Positions 8,508 to 16,629 of a stretch of 64,000 nt of DNA are shown piece after piece. The translations under genes and the position numbers were made by a program. The notes under the pieces were generated by a model, which saw nothing but the letters and a program-made list of their open reading frames with translations, did no database searches and was not told where the DNA came from. How positions within the stretch are numbered: the stretch's first letter is position 1; every line of letters begins with the position of its first letter. This DNA is from Azospirillum brasilense (GTDB lineage: Bacteria; Pseudomonadota; Alphaproteobacteria; Azospirillales; Azospirillaceae), in contig NZ_CP012915.1 in the NCBI RefSeq assembly GCF_001315015.1, positions 124,001 to 188,000 on the forward strand, in the 5' to 3' direction.

Positions 8508-9427
8508 TCCCGATCCCTCCCGTCCTGGGGTGCCTGTTCCGCCGCCAAAGCCCAGAAGGCTTCCGCCGCCGGGCTCTGGCGCGCGCGTGGGCGGTAGAGG
8601 CGCACCTCCACCGGGATTTCCCAACCCGCCCCGCCGGCCCGCACCAGCCGTCCCTGCGCCATATCCTCGCCGATCAGGCTGTCCGGCAACCACGCCGCGC
8701 CGCGCCCGTCGCGGGCCAACGCGCGCAGCACCGCGGCGAGGTGCGAGGTGAAGACGGTATCGAGCGCCAGCGGAGCCGGGAAGCCGCCGCGCGCCGCCGT
8801 GACGATGCGTCCCATACCCGATTCCGGGCTGTAGGCGAGATGGGGCAGGGCGGCCCCGCCACCGGCTAGGGCATACCGCGGCGCGCCCGCCTCGTCCGGG
8901 GCGGAGACCGGCACCAGACGGTCGCTTCCCACCGCGGCCGAGCGGAAGCCCCCGGCCTCCAGCCGCGAGGGGGCCGCCGCATGGGCGTGGCACAGCAGGA
9001 ACTGCGCCTGCCCCTGCATCATCACCTGCTCGCAGGCCTGCATGCTGTCGGACAGCAGATGAATGGCGCCCAGCCGCGCCTGCCCCTCCAGCCGGCTCAG
9101 CCAGGTCGGGAAGAAGGTCAGCGACAAGGCGTGGGTCGCCGCGAAGCGCAGCGCCGTGGCCGCCGCGCCGCCGGCCAGCCGAGCCTCCTCCCGCCCCTGC
9201 AGGAGGCGGCGCAGCGTCTCGTCGGCGAAGGGGCGGAAGCGGCGCCCGGCCTCGGTCAGCCCGACCGGCTGGGTGCTGCGGTCGAACAGCGGCGTGCCGG
9301 TCCAGTCCTCCAGCGCGCGGATGCGGCGGCTGAAGGCCGGCTGGGTCAGGTTGCGCCCCTCCGCCGCGCGGGAGAAGTTGCCGCACTCCGCCAGGGCGAG
9401 GAAGTCCTCGAGCCAGTTCAGTTCCAT
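8504..9427 (-). CDS. LysR-type transcriptional regulator
   Basis: A 307-residue regulator. Residues 1-60 form the winged HTH (MELNWLEDFLALAECGNFSRAAEGRNLTQPAFSRRIRALE). A linker helix and a two-lobed effector domain follow (LRFAATHALSLTFFPTWLSRLE and later segments). It is transcribed away from the D-tartrate dehydratase gene across a 138-bp spacer and translationally coupled to a GST downstream. The usual LysR logic makes the dehydratase its likely target, with tartrate or a related acid as inducer; this is inferred. Confidence 0.88.
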   Translation of the reverse strand: MELNWLEDFLALAECGNFSRAAEGRNLTQPAFSRRIRALEDWTGTPLFDRSTQPVGLTEAGRRFRPFADETLRRLLQGREEARLAGGAAATALRFAATHALSLTFFPTWLSRLEGQARLGAIHLLSDSMQACEQVMMQGQAQFLLCHAHAAAPSRLEAGGFRSAAVGSDRLVPVSAPDEAGAPRYALAGGGAALPHLAYSPESGMGRIVTAARGGFPAPLALDTVFTSHLAAVLRALARDGRGAAWLPDSLIGEDMAQGRLVRAGGAGWEIPVEVRLYRPRARQSPAAEAFWALAAEQAPQDGRDRE

Positions 9428-9469
9428 CGCTGTTCCGCCAGCCAATATCCCGTCAGCCCATGCCGGACG

Positions 9470-9480
9470 CGCATCATGCG
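9470..9480. promoter_or_regulatory. Candidate LysR operator in the divergent spacer
   Basis: CGCAT-C-ATGCG is a near-perfect palindrome midway between the divergent LysR and D-tartrate dehydratase starts. The position suits a LysR recognition site, but short palindromes are common at this GC content, so support is weak. Confidence 0.3.
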
Positions 9481-9565
9481 ATTTGAAACTGGCATTGGCC
9501 CGGCGGTCCCGTCCATCCCTATCCTGCGGCCCAGGGCATCGGAAAAGCCAAAGGGAAGCAGCGCC

Positions 9566-10741
9566 ATGCGCATCGTGGAGATCCGGGAAAAGACCGTCGG
9601 CATCAAGTCCGACATCGCCAACGCCTACATCGACTTCAGCCAGATGACCTGCTCCACCGTGGCGGTCATCACCGACGTGGTGCGCGACGGCAAGCCGGTG
9701 ATCGGCTACGGCTTCAACTCCAACGGACGCTACGGCGCCGGCGGCCTGATGCGCGAGCGCTTCATCCCCCGCCTGACGTCGGCCGCCCCCGACAGCCTGA
9801 TCGACGAGGCGAACGGCAACCTCGACCCGTTCAAGATCTGGGCGCGGCTGATGACCAACGAGAAGCCGGGCGGCCATGGCGAACGCTCGGTCGCGGTCGG
9901 CACCATCGACATGGCGGTGTGGGACGCCGTGGCGAAGATCGCCGGCAAGCCGCTCTACCGCCTGCTCGCCGACCGCTACCGCGGCGGCGTGGCCGACGAG
10001 TCGGTCTGGGTCTACGCCGCGGGCGGCTACTACTACCCCGGCAAGGGGGTGGAGGCGCTCCAGGGCGAGATGCGCAGCTACCGCGACCGCGGCTACAAGG
10101 TCGTGAAGATGAAGATCGGCGCCACCTCGCTGGAGGACGATCTGCGCCGCATCGAGGCGGTGCTGGAGGTGGTGGGCGATGGGCAGAACCTCTGCGTCGA
10201 CGCCAACGGCCGCTTCGACCTGAAGACCGCCATCGCCTACGCCGAGGCGCTGAAGCCCTACAATCTCTTCTGGTACGAGGAGGCCGGCGACCCGCTTGAT
10301 TACGCGCTCCAGGCCGAGCTGGCGAACCACTATGACCGTCCCATGGCGACCGGCGAGAACCTGTTCAGCCACCAGGACGCCCGCAACCTGATCCGCCACG
10401 GCGGCATACGCCCGGACCGCGACTGGCTGCAGTTCGACTGCGCGCTCAGCTACGGCCTCGTCGAGTACATGCGCACGCTGGACATGCTGGCGGAGAACGG
10501 CTGGTCGAGCCGCCGCGTCGTGCCGCACGGTGGCCACCAGATGTCGCTGAACATCGCCGCCGGCCTGCATCTGGGCGGCAACGAGTCCTACCCGGACGTG
10601 TTCAAGCCCTTCTGCGGCTTCGCCGACAGCATCGCGGTCGAGGATGGGCGGGTCCGCCTGCCCGAGCTGCCGGGCATCGGCTTCGAGGACAAGGCGGAGC
10701 TGTTCCGCACCATGCGGGAGGCGCTGGAGACGGCGGACTGA
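9566..10741 (+). CDS. tarD: D-tartrate dehydratase (enolase superfamily)
   Basis: A 391-residue enolase-superfamily enzyme. By memory of the Bradyrhizobium TarD sequence it matches closely along its length (NAYIDFSQMT, VIGYGFNSNGRYG, NEKPGGHGERSVAVGTIDMAVWDAVAKIAGKPLYRLL, DRDWLQFDCALSYGL). Expected active-site elements are all visible: KMK catalytic lysines (VVKMKIG), metal ligands in VDANGRF, WYEEAGDPLD and ATGENLF, and the catalytic His in VPHGGHQMSLN. It should dehydrate D-tartrate to oxaloacetate in the cytosol. ATG 9566 follows AAGGGAAGCAGCGCC. The LysR gene is divergent. Confidence 0.85.
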   Translation: MRIVEIREKTVGIKSDIANAYIDFSQMTCSTVAVITDVVRDGKPVIGYGFNSNGRYGAGGLMRERFIPRLTSAAPDSLIDEANGNLDPFKIWARLMTNEKPGGHGERSVAVGTIDMAVWDAVAKIAGKPLYRLLADRYRGGVADESVWVYAAGGYYYPGKGVEALQGEMRSYRDRGYKVVKMKIGATSLEDDLRRIEAVLEVVGDGQNLCVDANGRFDLKTAIAYAEALKPYNLFWYEEAGDPLDYALQAELANHYDRPMATGENLFSHQDARNLIRHGGIRPDRDWLQFDCALSYGLVEYMRTLDMLAENGWSSRRVVPHGGHQMSLNIAAGLHLGGNESYPDVFKPFCGFADSIAVEDGRVRLPELPGIGFEDKAELFRTMREALETAD

Positions 10742-10840
10742 GGCGGTCTCCGTTGCGCGCCGCACCCTGTACGGGCGGTATAGGGCGTTGACTCGCGCCG
10801 GATCGTCCTCACATGCTGTTGCGGTGTTCAACAGTTTTGA

Positions 10841-10853
10841 AAGGAGGTGATCC
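10841..10853 (+). promoter_or_regulatory. Full-length anti-Shine-Dalgarno match
   Basis: AAGGAGGTGATCC is complementary to the whole 3' tail of 16S rRNA (13 nt), with the GGAGG core 7 nt before the ATG at 10855. Most genes in the window have only 4-6 matching bases, so this gene should be translated strongly. Confidence 0.8.
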
Positions 10854-10854
10854 A

Positions 10855-11028
10855 ATGTCTCATGGAGCCAAGCCGGTAGCCGTTCTGTTCGGTCTCGCCG
10901 CCCTCCTGACGGCGGGGGTCGCCAGCGCGGATTGCTCCTCCAGCCACAGCGCCAGCGCCGGCACGCAAAAGCCGGCCAGCGACACGGTCGCCACCGGCGA
11001 CCGGGCTTCGGGCAGCACCCGCGGCTGA
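10855..11028 (+). CDS. Small secreted protein
   Basis: A 57-residue protein with a clear signal peptide (MSHGAKPVAVLFGLAALLTAGVASA). The mature part of ~32 residues is Ser/Thr/Ala-rich with a single Cys near its start (DCSSSHSASAG). Cleavage after ASA is likely. Its exceptional ribosome-binding site and own terminator indicate high expression from a single-gene transcript. I recognise no family; the mature peptide is probably disordered in the periplasm or outside the cell. Confidence 0.65.
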   Translation: MSHGAKPVAVLFGLAALLTAGVASADCSSSHSASAGTQKPASDTVATGDRASGSTRG

Positions 11029-11061
11029 TACCAGCAACGCAACACCGGCAGCACCATGCCG

Positions 11062-11103
11062 AACGGGCCGTTTCCCGAAAGGGAGGCGGCCCGTTTCTTT
11101 TTG
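11062..11103 (+). terminator. Rho-independent terminator
   Basis: AACGGGCCG (11062-11070) pairs perfectly with CGGCCCGTT (11087-11095). The loop contains an inner CCCGAAAGGG hairpin, and the stem is followed by TTCTTTTT. It ends the small secreted protein transcript 34 bp after the stop. Confidence 0.9.
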
Positions 11104-11245
11104 GCATCCTATGGCCGCCTTTTTGCGTCCGTTGGACGGGCCGAAGGTTTCCGTTCCAATTTGTCCAGATCGTCCTGTCATCATGCTGTGCCCTTCTGGT
11201 CCATGAAAGATTCGTCTACGAATAATGCGGTCTCGGAAGCGGTGA

Positions 11246-11313
11246 GGTACTGCGGTCTCCACGGGCGTTCGGCCCCACGAAACCTCAACGACGTGGAGAC
11301 CTCATGCAGTACC
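11246..11313 (+). promoter_or_regulatory. Leader hairpin covering the RBS and start codon of the gene at 11304
   Basis: GGTACTGCGGTCTCCACG (11246-11263) is complementary to CGTGGAGACC (11292-11301) plus GCAGTACC (11306-11313): 18 base pairs interrupted only by a TCAT bulge. The Shine-Dalgarno (GGAGA, 11295-11299) and the ATG (11304-11306) lie in the 3' arm, so translation would need the hairpin to open. The 28-nt loop runs 11264-11291. An RNA thermometer or another translational switch is possible. Confidence 0.65.
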
Positions 11314-11888
11314 GACCAAGCACCGGAATCGCCTTAGGCCAGACCTGCTGCGGCAGCCTTCGGCACGACTCCCGCCGGACCTTTCTGAGGGGTGCCGCGC
11401 TGGGCGCCGGGGCCGCGCTGATGGCGCCGCTGACCTTTGGCGCCGCGCGCGCCGCCCAACCCGCCGGCGCGGTGGAGGCGCTTCTTCTCTCCTGCATGGA
11501 TTACCGGCTGATCGACGGCATCGGCCGCTACATGGACGGGCGCGGGCTGGCCAACCGCTACGACCATGTGATCCTGGCCGGCGCGTCGCTGGGCGCCCTG
11601 ACCGACCGGAAAAAGGCGTGGGGCGAGGCCTTCTGGGACCATGTGGCGGTCGCCAGACAGCTGCACGGCATCCGGCGCGTGATGGTGATGGACCACCGGG
11701 ACTGCGGCGCCTACCGCGTGTTCCTGAACGAGGACATCGCGGCGGACCCGCAAAAGGAGACCGCCGTCCACGCCGAACAGCTCCGGGCGCTGGGCGCCGC
11801 GATCAAGGAACGGCATCCCGACCTGGAGGTGGAACTGCTGTTGATGGCGCTCGACGGCAGCGTCGAATCCATCGCCGACTCCGCCTGA
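11304..11888 (+). CDS. Tat-exported beta-carbonic-anhydrase-like protein
   Basis: A 194-residue protein. A twin-arginine signal (SRRTFLRGAALGAGAALMAPL, RR at 24-25) indicates export of a folded metalloprotein to the periplasm. Zinc ligands typical of beta-carbonic anhydrases are present: C64-x-D66-x-R68 in SCMDYRL, and H131-x-x-C134 in MDHRDCGAY. The protein is shorter than classical family members, so CO2 hydration is likely but not certain. It stands alone, with a strong leader hairpin over its start. The annotated ATG 11304 is the only good in-frame start before the Tat motif. Confidence 0.75.
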   Translation: MQYRPSTGIALGQTCCGSLRHDSRRTFLRGAALGAGAALMAPLTFGAARAAQPAGAVEALLLSCMDYRLIDGIGRYMDGRGLANRYDHVILAGASLGALTDRKKAWGEAFWDHVAVARQLHGIRRVMVMDHRDCGAYRVFLNEDIAADPQKETAVHAEQLRALGAAIKERHPDLEVELLLMALDGSVESIADSA

Positions 11889-12142
11889 GGACGGGCGGAC
11901 AATCCCGTGGCGCTGGGGGGGCGGACACCCGTTCCTCCGGCGCCGTTATAATTCGTATGCGAAATAGTCGGTTGAGCGCGGCCCCTCCTTTTGGTAAACG
12001 CAAGGTAAGGATGTGGCCGGCGAGGTAGCGGGGCACCGCTGCCGCGGATACGACGGCGTGCATCGGCCCCGGGGTGCCATGCGTCCCTTGGGAAGTGCAG
12101 GGTCGTGCCGTTCCCTTCCGCCGTGCTTTTCCCAGGCTGCCG

Positions 12143-15040
12143 ATGAGCATTCTCACACGCCTTGTCCTGCTCGTTCTTCTCGCCAGCCTGCCGGCCATCG
12201 GCATCCTGGCGCACAACAGCCTGACCGCCATCGAGGCGGGGGAGCGGCAGGCCGAGGCGGAGGCCCGCCGCCTGCTGACCCTGATCCAGGACGAACAGCA
12301 ACGGGTCGTGGAAGGCATGCGCGGCGTGCTGGTGACGGTGGCCGAGATGGCGCCGCGGCTCGCCGTCGATCCGCAGCAGTGCTCCGCCACCCTGAACCGC
12401 CTGCGCGGCCGTCTGCCGCGGGTCAAGGGCATCGCCCTGACCGATCTCGACGGTTCGGTCCGCTGCGCCAGCGACGCCAAGCTGAACGGCCTGATGGTGG
12501 CGGCGCTGCCGCACATCCGCATGGCGCTCTACGGGCAGGGCTTCGTCGTCGGCGACTACGCGGTGCGGCGGATGGACGGGCGCCCCGTGCTGCCCTTCGC
12601 GGCGCCCTACACCGACGGGACGGGCCGCATGGCGGGGGTGGTGTCCATCGCGCTCGACGCCGGATGGCTGCGCGAGTATCTGGCGGAAAAGCCGCTGCCG
12701 GCGAACGCCATGCTGGTGCTCGCCGACCGCAACGGCACGCTGCTGGGCCGCTTCCCCGGCAGCGACGACCAGCGGGTGGGCATGCCGCTGCCCGAACCGC
12801 TGATGGCCCTGCTGCGCGCGCCGTCCGACGGCGTGGCCGAGGTCGCCGGGCTGGACGGCGAGCCGCGCATCCTGGCCTACGCCCCGGTGGACCAGAGGGT
12901 CCGCGAGCTGTTCCTGGCGGTCGGGCTGGACCGGGCGGAGGCGCTGCGCACCGTCACCGCCGCGGCCGAGCGGAGCGCCTTCCTGCTGGCGCTGGCGGCG
13001 GCGCTGTCCCTGGCGGCGGCCTGGATCGGCGCGCGCCTGTTCGTGCTGCGCCCGGTGGCCCGGCTGAAGCGGGTGGTCGAGCGGTGGAGCGCCGGCGACC
13101 GGGGCGCGCGGATCGGACGGCCGGGCGACCGGTCGGAGATCGGTGCCTTGGGCCTCGCCTTCGACGCCATGGCGCAGGAGCTTCAGGTCCGCGAGCAGGC
13201 CCGCGACGCCGCCCACGCCGCCGAGCACCGCATGGCCGCGATCCTCGCCGCCTCGACCGATGCGGTGGTGGAGCTGGACCATGAGGGCCGCGTGACCTTC
13301 GCCAACGACAAGGCGGCGCGCCTGTTCGGCGACGGCGGGGATCTCGTGGGGCAGGTCTTCGCGGCCCTGCTGCCGCCCGGCGTGGCCGAGCCCTTCGCCG
13401 CGCGCTTCCGCGACGCGCTGGACCGCGGGGAACCGGAGGAGTTCGAAACCCGGCTGGGCGGCGACTGGTACGCCCTGCGCCTGTTCGCCACCGGCGACCG
13501 GCTTGCCGTCTACGCCCAGGACGTGACTCGCCGCAAGGAGGACGAACGGGCCATCCGGCGGGCCGTGGAGCGCCACCGCTCGCTTCTGGAGACCGCCGCC
13601 GACGCGATCCTTCTGGTGGACGCCAAGGGCACGGTGCACACCTACAACCGCGGCGCGGAGCGCATCTTCGGCCATGGCCCGGCCGACGCGGTCGGGACGG
13701 ATGTGCGCCGGTTGATTCCGGGTGGCCTCGTTCCGGAGCCTCTCAGCCCGGACCGGCTGGCCGACGGTGTCGCCCGAGAGGTCGAGGGGCGGCGGCGCGA
13801 CGGGCTGGCCGTTCCGCTGGAGCTGTCGCTGTCGGCCTGGAGTGACGGCGGCGACCAGTTCTTCACGGCCATCCTGCGCGACATCACCGAGCGCAAGCGC
13901 ACCGAATCGGCGCTGCGCCGCGCCAAGGACCAGGCGGAGCGGGCCAACCGGGCGAAGTCGCGTTTCCTCGCCGCCGCCAGCCACGACCTCCGCCAGCCGG
14001 TGCAGTCGCTGTTCTTCCTTACCTCGGCGCTGGGCGAGCAGACGCAGGGCACCCCGGGCCACGGCACGCTGAAGACCATGCAGCAGGCGCTGGAGGCGCT
14101 GAAGCGCCTGCTCGACGGGTTGCTGGACATCTCCAAGCTCGACGCCGGGGTGGTCGAGCCGGTGACCACCACCGTGGCGATCCAGCCCCTCTTCGAGCGC
14201 CTTGCCGCCGAATACGCGCCGGAGGCGGCGCGGCGCGGCCTGACCCTGCGCGTCGTCCCGACCACGCTCCACGCGCGCAGCGACCCCATGCTGCTGGAGC
14301 GGGTCGTCCGCAACCTGCTGGACAACGCCTTGCGCTACACCGGGCGGGGCGGGGTGCTGCTGGGCGTGCGGCGGTCGCGCCGCCGCTTCCACATCGCCGT
14401 GTGCGACAGCGGCGCCGGCATCCCGCCGGACCGCCAGGAGGATATCTTTGAGGAATTCACCCAGCTCGGCAACCCGGAGCGCGACCGCGAGAAGGGGCTG
14501 GGCCTCGGCCTCGCCATCGTGCGGCGGCTGTGCGCTCTGCTCGGCCATTCCGTGGCCCTGCGGTCGCGGCCGGGCAGCGGATCGACCTTCCTGGTCACCG
14601 TTCCCGCCGCCGAGCCGCCGAGGCCCGCCGTGACGACGGTTCCCGCGGTCGGCCGGACGGAGGGCGGCGGGTGCCGCCTCGTCCTCATCATCGACGACGA
14701 GGTGATCATCCTGATGGGGCTGCGCGCCATGCTGGAGGGCTGGGGCTACGAGGTCATCGCCGCCACCGCGGGGGACGAGGCGATCCGCCTGCTCGACGAG
14801 GCCGGGCGGCGGCCGGACGTGATCCTGGCCGACTACCGGCTGCGCCACGGCAAGACCGGGCCGGAGGCGTTGCGCGCCATCCACGCCCATTGCCGGGCGT
14901 CCATTCCCAGCATCATCCTGACCGGCGACACCGCCCCCGAACGCATCGTCGAGGCCCAGCGCAGCGGCTTCGCCATCCTGCACAAGCCGGTGTCGTCCCA
15001 TCACCTGAAGCAGGTGGTGGCCGAAGCCGGGAAGCGCTGA
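12143..15040 (+). CDS. Hybrid sensor histidine kinase/response regulator
   Basis: A 965-residue membrane sensor. A first TM helix (residues ~4-22) and a second (~278-301) bracket a ~250-residue periplasmic Cache-like domain. HAMP, two PAS domains, HisKA with H614 (AASHDLRQPVQSL), HATPase_c (DNALRYT, DSGAGIP, GLGLGLAIV) and a C-terminal receiver with acceptor D897 (VILADYRL) and the KPV lysine follow. The HDLRQP-type H-box is characteristic of sensor kinases lacking a separate output domain. Start 12143 is chosen because the TM helix begins at once; the ORF extends 69 nt upstream. No cognate regulator is adjacent. The ligand is unknown. Confidence 0.9.
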   Translation: MSILTRLVLLVLLASLPAIGILAHNSLTAIEAGERQAEAEARRLLTLIQDEQQRVVEGMRGVLVTVAEMAPRLAVDPQQCSATLNRLRGRLPRVKGIALTDLDGSVRCASDAKLNGLMVAALPHIRMALYGQGFVVGDYAVRRMDGRPVLPFAAPYTDGTGRMAGVVSIALDAGWLREYLAEKPLPANAMLVLADRNGTLLGRFPGSDDQRVGMPLPEPLMALLRAPSDGVAEVAGLDGEPRILAYAPVDQRVRELFLAVGLDRAEALRTVTAAAERSAFLLALAAALSLAAAWIGARLFVLRPVARLKRVVERWSAGDRGARIGRPGDRSEIGALGLAFDAMAQELQVREQARDAAHAAEHRMAAILAASTDAVVELDHEGRVTFANDKAARLFGDGGDLVGQVFAALLPPGVAEPFAARFRDALDRGEPEEFETRLGGDWYALRLFATGDRLAVYAQDVTRRKEDERAIRRAVERHRSLLETAADAILLVDAKGTVHTYNRGAERIFGHGPADAVGTDVRRLIPGGLVPEPLSPDRLADGVAREVEGRRRDGLAVPLELSLSAWSDGGDQFFTAILRDITERKRTESALRRAKDQAERANRAKSRFLAAASHDLRQPVQSLFFLTSALGEQTQGTPGHGTLKTMQQALEALKRLLDGLLDISKLDAGVVEPVTTTVAIQPLFERLAAEYAPEAARRGLTLRVVPTTLHARSDPMLLERVVRNLLDNALRYTGRGGVLLGVRRSRRRFHIAVCDSGAGIPPDRQEDIFEEFTQLGNPERDREKGLGLGLAIVRRLCALLGHSVALRSRPGSGSTFLVTVPAAEPPRPAVTTVPAVGRTEGGGCRLVLIIDDEVIILMGLRAMLEGWGYEVIAATAGDEAIRLLDEAGRRPDVILADYRLRHGKTGPEALRAIHAHCRASIPSIILTGDTAPERIVEAQRSGFAILHKPVSSHHLKQVVAEAGKR

Positions 15041-15056
15041 GGACGCCCGGCTTCGG
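15021..15056. terminator. Bidirectional terminator-like hairpin between kinase and tyrS
   Basis: CCGAAGCCGGG (15021-15031) and CCCGGCTTCGG (15046-15056) form a perfect 11-bp stem. The loop includes the kinase stop codon, and tyrS ends at 15063 on the other strand. No T-tract is visible. Confidence 0.55.
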
Positions 15057-15062
15057 CTCTGC

Positions 15063-16352
15063 TCACCGAACCCGGACCAGCGCGTGGCGCTTGCGGCCGG
15101 CGGACAGGCGGATCAGCCCATCCCCATCCGGGTTTGCGCCGTCGAGGTTCGCCGGGGTCAGCAGCGCCGCCTCGTCGGTGACGGGGGTGCCGTTCACCCG
15201 CGCTCCGCCGTCGCGGATCAGCCGCCGTGCCGCACCCTTGGACTCGGCGAGCCCGGCGGCGGCCAGCAGGTCGGCCAGACGGACGCCGGCGGCGAGGTCG
15301 GTGCGGGCGGCCTCCACCGTCGGCAGGCCGCCGCCGGCCCCGGCCTCCTCGAAGACCCGGCGGGCGGTCTCCCCGGCCTCGGCCGCCGCCGCCGCGCCGT
15401 GGCAGAGGGATGTGGCCTCATGGGCGAGGATCTTCTTGGCCTCGTTGATCTCCGATCCCTGGAGCGCCTCCAGCCGGGTGATCTCGTCAAGCGGCAGTTC
15501 GGTGAACAGTCGCAGGAAGCGGCCGACGTCGGCGTCCTCCGTGTTGCGCCAGAACTGCCAGAAATCGTGCGGGCTGCGCCGGTCGGCGTTCAGCCACACC
15601 GCCCCCGCCGCCGTCTTGCCCATCTTGGCGCCCGACGCGGTGGTCAGCAGCGGCGTGGTCAGGCCGAACAGCTCCGTCCCGTCGACGCGGCGGGCCAGCT
15701 CGATCCCGTTGACGATGTTGCCCCACTGGTCCGACCCGCCCATCTGCAGCCGACAGCCGTGGCGGCGCGACAGCTCCAGGAAGTCGAAGGCCTGGAGGAT
15801 CATGTAATTGAACTCCAGGAAGGTCAGCGGCTGTTCGCGGTCGAGCCGCAGCTTGACGGAATCGAAGCTCAGCATCCGGTTGACGGTGAAATGCCGCCCG
15901 ATGTCGCGCAGCATCGGGATGTAGCGCAGTTCGTCCAGCCAGTCGGCGTTGTCGACCATCACCGCGCCGTTCGGCTCTTCGTCGCCGAAGGACAGGTACT
16001 GGGCGAAGGCCCGGCCGATGCCGGCCATGTTGGCGGCGATCTGCGCGTCGTCCAGCATGGGGCGGCTGGTGTCGCGGAAGCTGGGGTCGCCGATGCGCGT
16101 GGTGCCGCCGCCGATCAGCACGACGGGCCGGTTGCCGGTCTTCTGGAACCAGCGCAGCACCATGATCGACACCAGATGCCCGACATGCAGGCTGTCCGCC
16201 GTGGCGTCGAAGCCGATGTAGGCGCCGGCCGGCCCCTGGCGCAGCAGGGCGTCGAGGCCCGACAGGTCGCTGCCCTGGTGCAGGAAGCCGCGCTCGTCGA
16301 GCACGCGCAGGAAGTCGGACTGGAAGGGGCTGGAAGCGGCGGGGGTCGCCAT
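15063..16352 (-). CDS. tyrS: Tyrosyl-tRNA synthetase
   Basis: A 429-residue class I synthetase that charges tRNA-Tyr. The HIGH signature is HVGH at residues 56-59, preceded by [11 protein letters not shown]. The tyrosine pocket ([11 protein letters not shown]) is intact, the KMSKS loop is KMGKT near residue 245, and a C-terminal S4-like RNA-binding domain ([17 protein letters not shown]) is present. Length and domain order are as expected for bacterial TyrRS. It lies tail to tail with the kinase and head to head with the radical SAM gene across a 277-bp spacer in which I see no T-box leader. Confidence 0.97.
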   Translation of the reverse strand: MATPAASSPFQSDFLRVLDERGFLHQGSDLSGLDALLRQGPAGAYIGFDATADSLHVGHLVSIMVLRWFQKTGNRPVVLIGGGTTRIGDPSFRDTSRPMLDDAQIAANMAGIGRAFAQYLSFGDEEPNGAVMVDNADWLDELRYIPMLRDIGRHFTVNRMLSFDSVKLRLDREQPLTFLEFNYMILQAFDFLELSRRHGCRLQMGGSDQWGNIVNGIELARRVDGTELFGLTTPLLTTASGAKMGKTAAGAVWLNADRRSPHDFWQFWRNTEDADVGRFLRLFTELPLDEITRLEALQGSEINEAKKILAHEATSLCHGAAAAAEAGETARRVFEEAGAGGGLPTVEAARTDLAAGVRLADLLAAAGLAESKGAARRLIRDGGARVNGTPVTDEAALLTPANLDGANPDGDGLIRLSAGRKRHALVRVR

Positions 16353-16588
16353 GGTGCTGATCTCCGGAAGGGAAGGGCCGCGTCCCGGGGATCATCTGTC
16401 GAAGCACATGCCGCCGGTCAGCGGCGGCATGGTTCATATGGTCAAGACTGAACGCGCCGCCCTATGGGAGCAGCGTATAATAGCGGCTGAAGTGGTGCGT
16501 GCGCGTCGTCATAACCGGGAAGCTAGGCGCGCCGGGGCGGGCCGTCAAGGGCGATCGGTTCCCACCCGCGTCCAAGAGAAGGATAATT

Positions 16589-16603
16589 GTTCCCTTTACG
16601 TTC
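16589..16603 (+). promoter_or_regulatory. LexA (SOS) box upstream of the radical SAM gene
   Basis: GTTCCCTTTACGTTC is an exact GTTC-N7-GTTC, the direct-repeat LexA operator known in Alphaproteobacteria. It ends 26 nt before the ATG at 16630, a normal promoter-proximal position. It suggests that the downstream gene is DNA-damage induced. Confidence 0.7.
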
Positions 16604-16629
16604 TATTTCCGCGCCGCTATTCTCCTGCC

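Noticed and set aside
11711..15004. 1097-codon minus-strand frame opposite the hybrid histidine kinase
   Set aside because: Shadow frame; the plus strand encodes a complete multi-domain kinase.
16353..16629. T-box or attenuator upstream of tyrS
   Set aside because: No T-box core, specifier stem or leader peptide could be seen; alphaproteobacteria rarely use them.
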